Source of the DNA: Ulva prolifera
Taxonomy: Eukaryota; Chlorophyta; Ulvophyceae; Ulvales; Ulvaceae
NCBI GenBank assembly: GCA_023078555.1
Contig: CM041198.1
Location: 7,921,836-7,985,835, forward strand
Length of the DNA: 64,000 nucleotides
Direction: 5' to 3'
Shown here: positions 24,601 to 35,298 of the stretch, piece by piece
Layout of the letters: each line of letters opens with the position of its first letter
Numbering within the stretch: position 1 is the first letter of the stretch
The notes under the pieces: generated by a model
Databases searched by the model: none
Seen by the model: the letters and a program-made list of their open reading frames with translations, nothing else
Told to the model about the DNA's origin: nothing
Position numbers and translations under genes: made by a program

Positions 24601-25170
24601 GGTGTTGAGCTGTGAGGGGTGAGCACAGCAGCTGGCGTGGGATGGTTGTGGAGTGCTTTTTGGTGTGGAATGCTGGGCGACGGCGTGGATGGGGCGAGGA
24701 GTGGGATGTCTTGGCAGCGGTGCTGCAGCGATCTTTTCTGCTTGTGTGGCAGAAGCTGTGTGTTGAGCTAGGAAGTTAGGTGTCGCTGCGATGAAACACT
24801 GCAATGAGTTTGTGTGTGACAATTTCTTCTGTGTCCATGTGTGTATACATGTGGGAGCAGATGTATTTGCACAGCGCAAGGACTCCTGCAAGGCCTCTCA
24901 GCAGATTGTTGAGGTACGTGGTAACATGATGGGCTGGGACCCGATTCATTGCCAACATCGGTGATGGCGGCCCTCAACTACACTGCAACTGCAGTGTTGC
25001 GCTGCAGTCACGAGAATGTTTGGCCGTGCTGAGTAGCTGCAAGATGCAGACAATACCTTGATCGCTGCTCCATGGTTCGAATTGCGGAGTTTCTTCGGCG
25101 TGCACCGCTTGCTCCACCAGAACCTTGATGCCTCGACTCTGTAGCCTGCACATTTCAGAATTTGTGCAAG
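21645..25170 (-). CDS. NADK: NAD kinase
   Basis: Minus-strand exons spell the ATP-NAD kinase fold. In order: near 25060-25145 ([20 protein letters not shown]), 24406-24571 ([19 protein letters not shown], the catalytic GGDGT motif, then [12 protein letters not shown]), 23573-23762 ([31 protein letters not shown]), 22772-22902 ([20 protein letters not shown], with [10 protein letters not shown]), and a C-terminal exon from about 21955 ([36 protein letters not shown]). The enzyme phosphorylates NAD to NADP; compartment cannot be read because the N-terminus was not found. CAG|GTGCCG and GTG-type donors join TIQ to GDGLIV in phase. One exon between 22040 and 22770 (the R-P-L-x-L-P region) was not located. 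The C-terminal frame passes through a C homopolymer (21727-21739) coding for a proline run. Confidence 0.88.
23246..23500. repeat. Diverged local direct duplication in a NAD kinase intron
   Basis: The stretch beginning CCTGCCACACGGAGC (about 23251) recurs in diverged form about 155 bases later (CCTGCCACACGAGGC, about 23407), with shared CTCGG, CCAAGCCA and GCATGCTGC landmarks in the same order. It lies between the exon ending at 23573 and the exon starting at 22902, so it is intronic. Confidence 0.6.
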
Positions 25171-25351
25171 CCTATTCATGTATGCCAAGATCGTCTTTCA
25201 TGGCAAGATGGTGCAATATTTTCGGCACATTGCTGATGTTCATGGGGTAATCGGTGTCAATGTTGCTTGGCCTTGTCACTGGCAGGTCAGGCAACTGACC
25301 ATGTGCCGATGCGTTGAAGCATTTCTGAAGCATGTGTGTCCTCACGTTTCT

Positions 25352-25798
25352 TCACAATGAGGGCTCGACGGGGGCTTCCCTCTGGCCACCATAGCAGTGC
25401 TCGGCGACGGAATTTGCCACCCATCTCCAGAACGTCGGAAGTGACTCCAGCATGTCCCCGGCTTGCCCCGCTTGGTCTGCCATCTGAGAAGCTCTGAGAG
25501 AGATGTAGCTATACGCAGTGACGACATTATTTTTCATTTGTTTGGCCATGCCATCCCGAAGACAATGCCGAAGTGACGGAGCAGGCAATTCGAGTCCAGA
25601 GAGATCTCTTGCACCCGCGTTCGCTGATGAGGCGACATGACTGCTGATGCGAACATGATCGTGATCATTGCGTGTCCCTAGCGAATGGATCTTTCACTCA
25701 CATGTGCAGCGTGTTGAGCGCTTTGTCTACAAGCTCAGTGCCTTGGAAGGACTTCTTCAGCGCCACAAGACATGACAAGCAGATGAAATCCACCACAC
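25352..25798 (-). CDS. 3' part of an unrecognised gene
   Basis: Two exon-like segments. One, 25702-25798, follows AAGACAG and ends at a GTGAGTG donor; it reads VDFICLSCLVALKKSFQGTE and then ELVDKALNTLH. The next, about 25352-25600, reads PAPSLRHCLRDGMAKQMKNN, SYISLRASQMADQAGQAGD, FWRWVANSVAEHCYGG and stops after VEPSL. The second segment is helical and charged, with no transmembrane segment or motif that I recognise. Upstream exons probably exist near 25970-26030 (frame choice unclear). Lies just upstream of NAD kinase on the same strand; spacing is too loose to infer joint function. Confidence 0.45.
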
Positions 25799-27391
25799 CT
25801 GTCTTGAATTACTAGCTGAGCTTAAGTTTCGTTTGACACAATATGCGTGTAGCCTGCAGCCCACGGCAAAGTTTTGATTGGTGTTGCGTCGTGCTGCCCC
25901 GGCAGGTGCTCTGCAACGTGTTGAGACCATTATTGGGTGTGATCATCTACATAGGAAGATCTAGAAAAAGTCTGCGACGTCATCAGGAGTGTTTTCGGGT
26001 ATTTCAGCATGTGACTGGAGCGACCAAAGAAAAACAGTGGTGACGCCTGCAAGTTGACGGCAACACAAATCAACAATTGTGCATATGCCATCAGCATGTG
26101 CAGTTACCGGAAAGTGATAGCAGGTCGATTTGCGACGGATGCCATCGCCACGCAAACTCTTCTGCCATGCAGGCGTCCCGAACTGAGGGCATGCGTGACT
26201 GGCACCCAGGCACCACAGGGCATACATGTGCCCGCCCAAAGGCATACAAACACCCTCAGGCAGAAGCAAATTGCGTTGCGGATACTAAGTATATCATCGG
26301 AACTAAAACGCGGAGACTTGCTGCATGTACATTTCACGAATCAAGCGAGAACTGCTCTGCTCGTGCTGCAACGGCAGTTTGACGAGCGTTGTCAAGCGTA
26401 CGACCTGCCTCAGCTCACAGGGATACATGCAACAGTGTCATGACTGCCAAATCTGCATGAGGTGGCCTGCTTGTGACACATGAGGCTCAGATTAGGGTAA
26501 ATATCATTGCGAATGCCCCAACGGCTGCAACATATCGCATTTTTTAGAACGCCGCACCTTTACACGTGTACCCCGCTTAACGGGGCAGCGGTCGACGCGA
26601 CACAAGTGCACTGAACGAAATCAGTTTTTCCTTGAGTGTCACCAGGTCAGGGTGAAGCAGATATATTTTGAAGGTACCTACGTGAGATATTCAATCCGTT
26701 TGGTGAGGTCGCGCAATTTGGTAAGTCAACGAAGTCAGATTCAAAATATCCATCAAGGTGCTAATCCAACGCCCGTCCCAGACATCCCGTGTCGTGTTAT
26801 CTGTGTCGTTTCTTTTATTGTGCTAATATGGATTGTCACGGACCAATCACACTGACTGTCCTTGACCTGTGAGAAAAAAATGATTTTGTGTTGCCGCGCT
26901 TGTCGCATTGTCAGGTGTGCCAGGACCTATGCAAGTGAGTACATGTACAGTGAGACTATCTCGCGTGCAGCACATTCAACACAAATGCAGTGTCAATGTT
27001 GTATTCCGGCTGGCTAGCGTGGCCGTCGCACAGCTGTCAGTTCGCGTAGGACTGTCGGCTTGTTCCGGAAGCCTATGGCATCGTCATTGCGCAATCATTC
27101 TGTGTCGAGCTGCGCATATCTATTGATCGAAACAATATACAGTCGACAGACATTGGATACATACCGTACTGAAATCCTCCTGAGATTCGTTGCCGTGGAG
27201 CATCGCTTAGTCAGTCGAGGGCTTTACCGGGGGCTGGGCGTTCGACCACCGTCCGGTCAGTCATCTCGGAATGGCGTTCGAAAGTCTCCGTGAAGTTTGA
27301 AAAGTGGTCAATGCAACAAAATCATATAATCATCATAGGGCTTGGGCATCCGCTTCCGATGCGTATCTGACTGTTCTACGCTGACGTGCAG
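25799..27391. other. No clearly supported gene; weak exon-like stretch and a small hairpin
   Basis: A stretch at about 25970-26040 on the minus strand is open in two frames after a TTGCAG and could be an exon of the unknown gene at 25352-25798. A small hairpin, CCCCG-CTTAA-CGGGG, lies at 26571-26585. The 3' part should hold the promoter of the gene starting at 27392. Confidence 0.35.
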
Positions 27392-27742
27392 ATGATCGCA
27401 GCACGTTTCGCCAAGGCCCTTCCCTGCATGCCCGCAACCGTCCCAAGGCGTGCGGTGCTTGCCCGGGCAGCGGCACCAGACTCCCCTGATCAGGCTCCAG
27501 ATGCTCAGGAGGTGGTCACTGACCCTTCTATCAACCCAGTTACTGGCAACCCCCAGACTGGCAAGCTGATTGATGTTTACTTCGAGGTTGGAGCCTTCCT
27601 TGTCATCGTGGCTGTCGCCTTCGCTTCCATGTGGAACGTGAAAGATGTTCTCAACCAGACATCAGCAGCTGACTCTCTCCGTGAACCTGCTTCCAAGGCA
27701 GAGTGGGTGGCCATGGACAACCAGAACGTGCGGCACCCCTGA
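27392..27742 (+). CDS. Small organelle-type single-span membrane protein, unknown function
   Basis: An uninterrupted 116-codon frame. The first ~35 residues (MIAARFAKALPCMPATVPRR, then AVLARAAA) are rich in Ala, Arg and Pro with no acidic residue, as in plastid or mitochondrial leaders. Then an acidic Pro/Asp stretch, NPVTGNPQTGK, and one hydrophobic span of about 20 residues (VGAFLVIVAVAFASMW) at residues 67-82, followed by a polar tail that ends NVRHP. Predicted topology is a single-span thylakoid or inner-membrane protein. A CAG immediately before the ATG could be an acceptor of a 5' UTR intron. GC-rich codon use and the clean start favour a real gene. I do not recognise the family. Confidence 0.72.
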   Translation: MIAARFAKALPCMPATVPRRAVLARAAAPDSPDQAPDAQEVVTDPSINPVTGNPQTGKLIDVYFEVGAFLVIVAVAFASMWNVKDVLNQTSAADSLREPASKAEWVAMDNQNVRHP

Positions 27743-29541
27743 AACTGTGTTAATCAGCAGGGCATCTGCTGATCTGTTCATCAGCTGAACTTAGTCACCC
27801 TGGCAACACTTGATCTCCACTGCTCATGCAGGTTTATGGGCCATGCGGGGGCTCACAGGGATCAGCGGCCGCGATGGAGGACCTGCTCGAGGGCAAGCCC
27901 TGTGTCCCTGGTGAGTACAGCCGTGCTGCTCCTAAGGGCGTGATGTAAATTAGGTTCAGTCGAGTGACTGTGCGGTTGTCTATGCTCGATTGGTTGATTT
28001 TGAACAGGCAGGCTGTGACAATGGCAGTTTTTGTGTGTTGAATATGTGAATAAGCCAGATTACGTGCAGCCCAGTCGTTCAATGTAACACAATCGGACCA
28101 AGTGAAGCAAGTCTGTGAAGGCTTGCTACATTATCACACCTGCGCTATTCAAGCAACCTGCCAGACATCCTGTCACGCTGCATTGCCTGACTTGTGTTCG
28201 ATTTCTGCTGCCACCAGCCTGATGTCTTGCCTGTAGCATGCAATCCGGTAATACAAAAATATTGTCCGCACAGGCGACAGGTAATGTCTGTATGCTGCCT
28301 GTTACCATGTGACACTGATGTCGGCCACTAAGGGAGCATGATGATGACACATTCGTGGCAGCTCAGCTTTATGCACTGCAGCATATGGAGATTCTGTCAT
28401 CCTGGAGTTTTGAAATTCGCTGGTAACCAATATGCTCATGGCAACGCATGATGAAGATATATATTTTGGTTGCTTTTCAGCAGCACCCACCTCATCACCA
28501 ATCATCCTGTGAAATCAATGGTTGCCTGTACATTGTGAGTTGATCAAAAGCACACATGCTCACCACTACCGCCGTCTGGTCGACTAGAATGGAGTACCCA
28601 GTCAGTACACTTATCATATATCACATATGGCACAGTTCGTATGCACTGAAGGGTTGATGGAAGACTGCCAATCATAAATCGGGCTAAGCATGCCTTCTAC
28701 ATGGGCCTGGGCCAGTATCGGCTGTACATTCAGACAGGAGGGAGTGTGCGAATCCGGTCCCAGGCATTCATGGGCTCGTAACACCCTCACGATCTAGACA
28801 GCTTCATGTACGGATATTTTATGTACTCTGAAATTGGATGAAGAGCTGGGCCTGAAAATAAATACTAGTGCCTGGCGCTCAAGCAGTTCAACCTCTCCTT
28901 GGACTCGAGTGCCAAGTATGAAACACCATGTGATCACAAAATATGTGAAGAGCTCGATCACACGTGATACGCTCTGAGTTTATCCACACTTCATTGATAG
29001 AGCATGTTTGTTCCCCCCTCATGTCACACATTAACATGTTGCATGCTGAAGAGGATGCCTTATTCCTGAAGTTGGCCACTCTGAGACTGGCCTCGCAGTC
29101 AATATGACCGGAGCGTGTTGTGTGAAAGCAGAGATCAGGCATATACTACGTGATGAGAACATGCAGGATACCCGTCTGCCAGCGACTCGAGGACATGTCT
29201 AGACCCAAGTGCGCCTGGTTACTGGCGCTAGATCAGAGTAGGCTTCAGCTCTGCTGATATCACCAATTCAGCAGTGAAGGCTCTACCATGAACTGTTATT
29301 TTACCCATCCGACATAATCAACACATCAACACTGATCAAATCGTCGCAGTGGCTACCGGGACAATACGCGATCGCTGCTGCACTGCAGTGCTGGCATCAT
29401 CGTCATGCACGGGCCCAGAGAATGAAAAGGGCCACAGGATCCCATCACAGTAGGGCGGCGCTCTGATGTGTCAGTGATTGATTGGGAGATCCAGGCACAT
29501 GTTGGCTTAGCGGCGTACCAGGGCTGCAACGGCTTGTGAAC
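27743..29541. other. Mostly spacer; one isolated exon-like segment at 27832-27910
   Basis: After CTCATGCAG a GC-rich segment runs to a consensus GTGAGTAC donor at about 27911 and contains an ATG in frame (MEDLLEGKPCVP). It may be a downstream or alternative exon, but no partner exon was found. The remainder is AT-richer with stops in all frames. Confidence 0.35.
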
Positions 29542-32500
29542 ATGTCGCAAAGTAGCGGATTCACAGATGAGCTCGACTCCGTTCTCGACCGCGACTCTGT
29601 CTCGGATAATGGTGCAGAACATGAGGTTGGTGTTTCAGAAAACGAAACAGTGCCTGCGGAGGCTAGCTCTACGAAGCAGACCGATGACGAGTGCACCCAC
29701 CCGGTGATCTTCAATTCGATGTGTGCAACGTAAGTCACCTCTAAAGCATTCTATGCTCGCATGTTTGACATGCACCATGGTATTGGAACGTGCGAGTGCG
29801 AGTAGGTGTTTCAAGCACATTGAAGAAGGGCCGGGTGATTCAACTCTGGTGGGAGGTGCGAACCGAGATACAGTAGCAGGTTGTTGCCTTGTTGATTCAG
29901 GCTTCTTGTTATGGCCGCGCAGTGGTGTGTGCGCTGTTATGATTGTCCTGAAAGCGCAGCATGCAGATGCCTGACCTGTGAGCACGTTGTAGGCACTGGT
30001 GATGCTAAGGTTGACCTGCGTTATCTGGGTATTCGGGTGTCACAGAACCACTTAAAAGAGCAGAGTGAGCAGCAGGAGAGACACCTGCTTCGTCAAAAGA
30101 AGCTGGTCATTGTCTTTGACCTCGACCACACACTCTTGCACACCGAACTCAAATCCCGCTTGCATCAAGAGGTACTTCCTTTACGCAGCCATTGTGCAGC
30201 TGTTGAATCTTGTTGAGCGCCAGTAGCCTCCATGCACACGGGCTCAGACGCATCTTCGAGCTTCCGCATGTTTGGTCGAATGCACTGCAATCTGACGTGG
30301 GCCTGCTTGCAGGCGATTGAGCAGATACAGCGGATGCGGCATTCGCAGGAGCAGCAAGCTGGAGTCGAAACTGAGCAGCCGCCTACTCCCGATACAAACG
30401 CAGCAAGCAACACAGATCAGAATGCAAGCCCGCAGGAAGAAACCCCCAGCCGGAAGCGACCACGCGATGCTGGCACCACAGCCAGCCACCCCACCGTCGC
30501 CGAGCCGGCCGTGCCATCATATGCAACCGTGTACGACAACGGCGACAGCTACACCAAGCTGCGGCCGGGCGTGTTCGAGATGCTCGAGGCGCTGCGGCAC
30601 CGCTGCGAGCTGCGCATCTTCACAATGGGCAACCCGCAGTACGCGTGCGCGATGGCTTCCCTCATCGACAGCAGCGGCGCGCTCTTCCGCAACCGCATCG
30701 TCGCGCGGGACGACGCTGACCCGGCGTGGCGCTGCAAGGGGCTGCAGAAGGCCGGCGCGATGCCGGCGCTCACCGCCATCATCGACGACACCGTCGGTGC
30801 GCCTTTGTTCATGAACCGGGCGGGGGGGGGGGGGGGGGGGGGGCGTCCGTGCGTGGCAGTGCCAATTATGTGTCGGCCATGGTCGCATGATGCGTGAGGC
30901 TGACATGGCGTGGCGCAGCTGCAGATGTATGGCGGCCGGAGCTTGCAAACCTGATCCGTGTCCCCCGGTACCACTTCTTCCTCCCGGACGGCCGCTCCGT
31001 CGCGGACCTCGCGGCGGACGAGGACCCCCGCAACGGCCCTTTGGCCACGATCACCCGCCTCCTGCTCGACGTCCATGCTCGCTTCTTCGGCACTGCCCCT
31101 CCTGCGAGTCCCCCGGCCGCTGCGGCCGCCGGTTCGCGGTCTACGTCCGATGCGGCAGCAGATTCCGCAGTACCCGCCCGCGAGGCTGAGGCTGCAGGCG
31201 CGCGAGAAGCGGCTCCGGACGCTGCTGTGCCGGCGAGCGGCGGTGACAGACCAGCTGCAAATGTACCTGGGCAGGGGGCCGCCGCTGCGGCTGCAGATGC
31301 AGAGCCGCCAGCGGAAGATACTGCCTTTCGAGGGCGAGAGGACAATTCAGGGGCCACAGGATTGGCAAATTCGGGAGCTCCAGGCGCCGAGGAGGCAGGT
31401 GTGCCTGTGTGCAGTCTGCTTGGCCCTGCTGCAGGCAAGGCACGGTGCTGAGTGCATGTGCTGAAGCGGGCGTGGGCTCACCCTTGCGTGGGGCGACACG
31501 AAGCGGTGGAATTTCTGGGGTGCTGTCTGGGTCTGCGCCCCTGCGCTCACATTTCAGAGAGTCCGCCTTGAAGGCAGCAGGCACATATGATGGCCGAGCT
31601 GAGGTCTGGTGTTGTGCAGACAAATCACCTGACAACGGCCGCCCGGCCGAGGCCGAAGCTGGTGCCAATGGGCGCCCGGCAGATGAGCGTAGAGCTCTCG
31701 AGCCGTGTCCCCAGCAGGGTGTTGCACGGATTTCACCAGAGAAGAGCGACGTCAGGAGGATCCTCGAGGACATGCGGCGGCGTGTTCTGCACGGCTGCGT
31801 CATTGTCTTCTCCCGGGTATGCCCTGGCCGCGGTGCCAGCCGCAGGTGTCGCAGTTGCTGCTCGGCAACACTGTGGGCTTCTGTGCTGCTGTCCTGCCAG
31901 GCTTTGAAAAACAGGCTCAGCTGGAGGTGGCACGGTGTAGCAGAAGCCCCTGTCAGCCCCTCCAGCTGTACCGGGGCGCATGGCATCAATCCACAGCAAC
32001 TTGTCATCCCTCTGATGGCTGAACAGCATCCGCACGCTAGAGTTTGCAGTGCATAACGGCTTGCGAAGCCGTGAGCGTTGATACTTGCAATCATGCGTTC
32101 CTGCATCTGTGCGAAATGGCCATCGACCCCATCCTGCTTCCAGCCTTCTTCAAGGTGTCAGCCAATGGGCAATCCCGACGAAGAGCTCTCTGCTGATAAT
32201 ACACCACAGCTGGGGTGCCACAGGCTGACGAAGCGATCCGCGCGCACTCCGCATGCGCCCATCGAGGCCACACGCCGCCCTGCAGGTCTTTGACAACTCG
32301 ATGCGGGCCGCACCAGAGCAGCACTCGCTTTGGCAGCTGGCGCTCGCGCTCGGGGCGCGCTGCAGCGCCGACATCGAGGCCGGCACGACACACCTCGTGA
32401 CGCTCTCGTGCTCCACCGACAAGGCGCGCACCGCGCTGCGGCAGCACGCGAAGCTCGTCTCCCCGGACTGGCTCATCGCCTGTGAGTGCGCGTGCGGCAC

Positions 32501-33222
32501 CCCCCCTGCCTGACCCCCGCTGGCCGCCTGCGCCTGCTGCGCACCCTGCCTGACCTGCACGGGAGCTGCACGGATGTGTACAGTTGGCCGCACGGACGTG
32601 CTTGGTACCGGGCACAGTCTCAACTATCGCTCTTGTACTTGTCCAGAGAGCAGAGGCACGCTGACTGCATCTAGTGTGTGATTGCCACAGCCCCTCTGGA
32701 CCTTGTGAGACCCAGGGTGACCAATCCTCTGGGTCCGCAAGCCGAACCACAAATCCTTTCGGATTGGGGATGTTGAGGACTGGCCACCCTCAACCGGTTC
32801 CTTTGAGGGCCATCCCTGTGTCTGTGGCCATGCACTGGAGGCGATTTGGCTGGTCCAATCGGGACTGCTTGGTCGGTGCAATTGGGAACGCATTCGTGGT
32901 ACACAGCTGCCGTGAGATGATGGCTGCGTGTGCTTGTTTGTGGGGCTCTGAGGGCTCTAGTCCTGAACGTGGAGGTCAAGACTGAGGCATGGTTGACGGC
33001 TCTGGTGTTGCTCTGCGCTGTTCTCGGGTCACCAGACTGCAGGTCCATGAGGCGGCATAGTGTTGTCACGGTGGCCAGGTGGACGCGGAGGATGTTTGCA
33101 GGTGGGCGCGGCTGCTGGAAGAAGACTTCCCTGCGCCTGCGCCAGAGGTCGCCTACACGCTCTGGCGGCAGGCCATCGGGGCAGAGCACATCCAGGCGCT
33201 GAAGCTGCGGGGGGCGGTGTGA
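29542..33222 (+). CDS. FCP1: FCP1-type RNA polymerase II CTD phosphatase with BRCT domain
   Basis: Exons: 29542-29729, 29967-30171, 30313-30796, 30925-31398, 31557-31816, 32286-32481 and a probable last exon ending at 33222; all but the last connect in phase. The N-terminus is acidic and Ser-rich, then a Cys-rich CTHPVIF and MCAT|CLTC likely to bind zinc. The catalytic core starts with VIVFDLDHTLLH (DxDxT; first Asp is the nucleophile), continues after a disordered insert with YTKLRPGVFEMLEALRHRCE and IFTMGNPQYA, and closes with IIDDTVDVWRPELANLI and RYHFFLPDG. A long Ala/Pro/Glu linker precedes DVRRILEDMRRRVLHGCVIV, the start of the BRCT domain, which continues in VFDNSMRAAPEQHSLWQLAL and LVSPDWLIAC. 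FCP1 dephosphorylates Ser2/5 of the Pol II tail in the nucleus. The final exon (CRWARLLEEDFPAPAPEVAY) fits by composition, but its phase needs an unseen small exon between 32482 and 33075. Confidence 0.88.
30822..30843 (+). repeat. G22 homopolymer in an FCP1 intron
   Basis: Twenty-two consecutive G on the sense strand, within the 128-base intron 30797-30924. Confidence 0.9.
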
Positions 33223-35298
33223 CGGCCGCTCGCTGGGCGAGGCTGTGCCTGCGTGAGCCGCACCGGAGTGAGGGCGGCTGGCGCGGCCGCTCCTGCAAGC
33301 TGCGGAGGAAGGTCGGCATCAGCGTGCCCCAGGCCGTGTGCCCGTCGTGACGCGCGTCGGCTGCGCTGATGCTGAGCTGGCTAGCACCAGAGCACACGCG
33401 GGGCGCCTGTTCCGAAGCATGCCGGGGTGACAGGTCAAATGGCTGGTACGACCTTGTGCCACGTTGCTGCTGGCCCTGGGCGCGTGTAGCGCGTCCCGAC
33501 GTGCTTCCCTGGACGGGATTCTAAATGGTTCAGCACCTGAGCTGGCATGCTGGCTGCATTCGGTCCTGTGTTTTTGTGGTTCAGCTGACTTGATGTTCGT
33601 GTGGCTCATGGAGTAGTATGTTTCGAGCCGGTTGCATTCATGAGATGCTGATTTGACAGATGCACACAACAGGGGGGACTGCCCTGGAATCACCAATGTT
33701 GGCCTGCAGAGTGCAGCGCTGGCTGTGGAGCATGGCTTGCCGTAGCCGCAGCTGCCGGTCAGGCTAAGGCGGCTCTGATGGAAGCATAAGTAGAATGTGT
33801 GAGCAAGGTGACAGGAAGGCACGGTGGTCAGCACAGTTCACACAGTTGTCCACTCAATTATGTGAACTGTGCTGATTCCCATAATCAGCACAGTTGATGA
33901 CAGATGTCACATATTCAGTATGATTATCCGTGAATGAGCTCGGTGATAGGTAGATGATCGCGGTTGATGACAGCCACGACTGCCTCCGGCTATGTCCACT
34001 TCAGCCGAATCAGTTAGTGTTTGATTGTACCAGCACAGACAAGCTCGCTTAGCAGCAGCCAGAGAATTGCAAGATTGAGGATGTAAATTGTGCTCTACAA
34101 GGTTGTGCCGCATGATTGAGGTTTGGCTGGTTGTTACGAGGCGCCATTCATCTGCTCAGAGTCGATCTGCGGGGCCGCTGCCCCAAGTTTCTGCCCCAAA
34201 GATCATTTTGTTACAGCTGCGTGCCGAGTCTGGTCAATGACTCGTTGTTTGATGCCGTGGACATGTACATTCGAGTGAAGGGGGTGGTTGCTGTTGCCTC
34301 ACGTTGACAGCAAATTCGCATGGATGTTTGTGTACGAGGAACCAGAGGGTATGTGCTGTGTCTGTCGCCTTAACTCCATATCGTGGTAGCAGGCACAGGT
34401 ATGTGGCTGGCTGCTCCGTTTAAAATCAGAGACATGAAGAATTGCAGATGGCGTGTTACACTATCGACTGCTTATGGTAGCTGCACTATGCCCGAAGTAC
34501 ACAAAGCCACGATTTCAGATGAACGTTTACACCACCACTGCTCGATGTAGCAAGCAGGACATGCCATTGCCCCATTCAGCCCAACATCGAAAACAGTAAC
34601 TTGCATAAGTTCTGTGTGGGGAGAGCTAATGAGTGCATAATTCTCATGATAGTCAAGCCAGCAGCGTTCTGCGAGTGACGTGTACAGAGTGCGATGTTCA
34701 ATCAGCATTCCGATTGTGCCTTGTAGCAGTCATTGCTGCTGCAGTGGTAAAGATGAGGTTGGACAGCAAACCACGTCAGCGAGACCACCACGACCGAGCC
34801 AGGCCACTGGCACAATCATCTATTCAACTCATGCTGGCGAGTCCGTGCTCACTGACATAGTCACAAAGCAGCCTCTGCAGACTCGACCAGCAGCATCAGA
34901 TCTCCGATTTTGCAACTCTTGACCACGGAATGCACATGTTGAGACCGGTAGTGCATTTGCCGCCCTGGCTGCTGCGGCACAGCCAATGCTGATCGGGCTG
35001 AGGCTGCGGTGTAGCTACATTTCCAGAGATTGGGCGATCGTCTGCGCTTGGGCATCCCTCACCGTCCCTAGGGTCGACCTCGCTACTGACGAGCCTTGCA
35101 CCATCGCCGAGATTCTGTAGACATGGCCAACACAGACCATTCCAAAACACCTGACATGCTCACCTGGCACTGCCATATAGCCGCCGTTCCCACCATCCCA
35201 CTCGCTCGCTCTACCGTCACCTCGGTTCACACACAACACACCCCGACCAGAACTCACCACACTGACGTCAACATCATAACATCCTCGCTCCGGACCGT
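33223..35298. other. Intergenic spacer with a 15-bp inverted repeat
   Basis: No recognisable coding exon on either strand between the FCP1 stop and the LeuRS stop (convergent genes). The notable element is the inverted repeat at 33828-33875, listed separately. Confidence 0.45.
33828..33895. repeat. Perfect 15-bp inverted repeat with a third half-copy
   Basis: TCAGCACAGTTCACA at 33828-33842 is exactly complementary to TGTGAACTGTGCTGA at 33861-33875, with an 18-base spacer. A further direct copy of TCAGCACAGTT follows at 33885-33895. It can fold as a stem-loop or bind a dimeric protein. Confidence 0.85.

Noticed and set aside
26571..26585. CCCCG/CGGGG hairpin as a terminator
   Set aside because: Five-bp stem, no T tract and no adjacent prokaryotic-type gene; too short to be meaningful in a nuclear genome.
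30866..32106. Long minus-strand frames (190 and 321 codons)
   Set aside because: Shadows of the GC-rich FCP1 linker and BRCT exons, whose plus-strand frames carry the recognisable domains.
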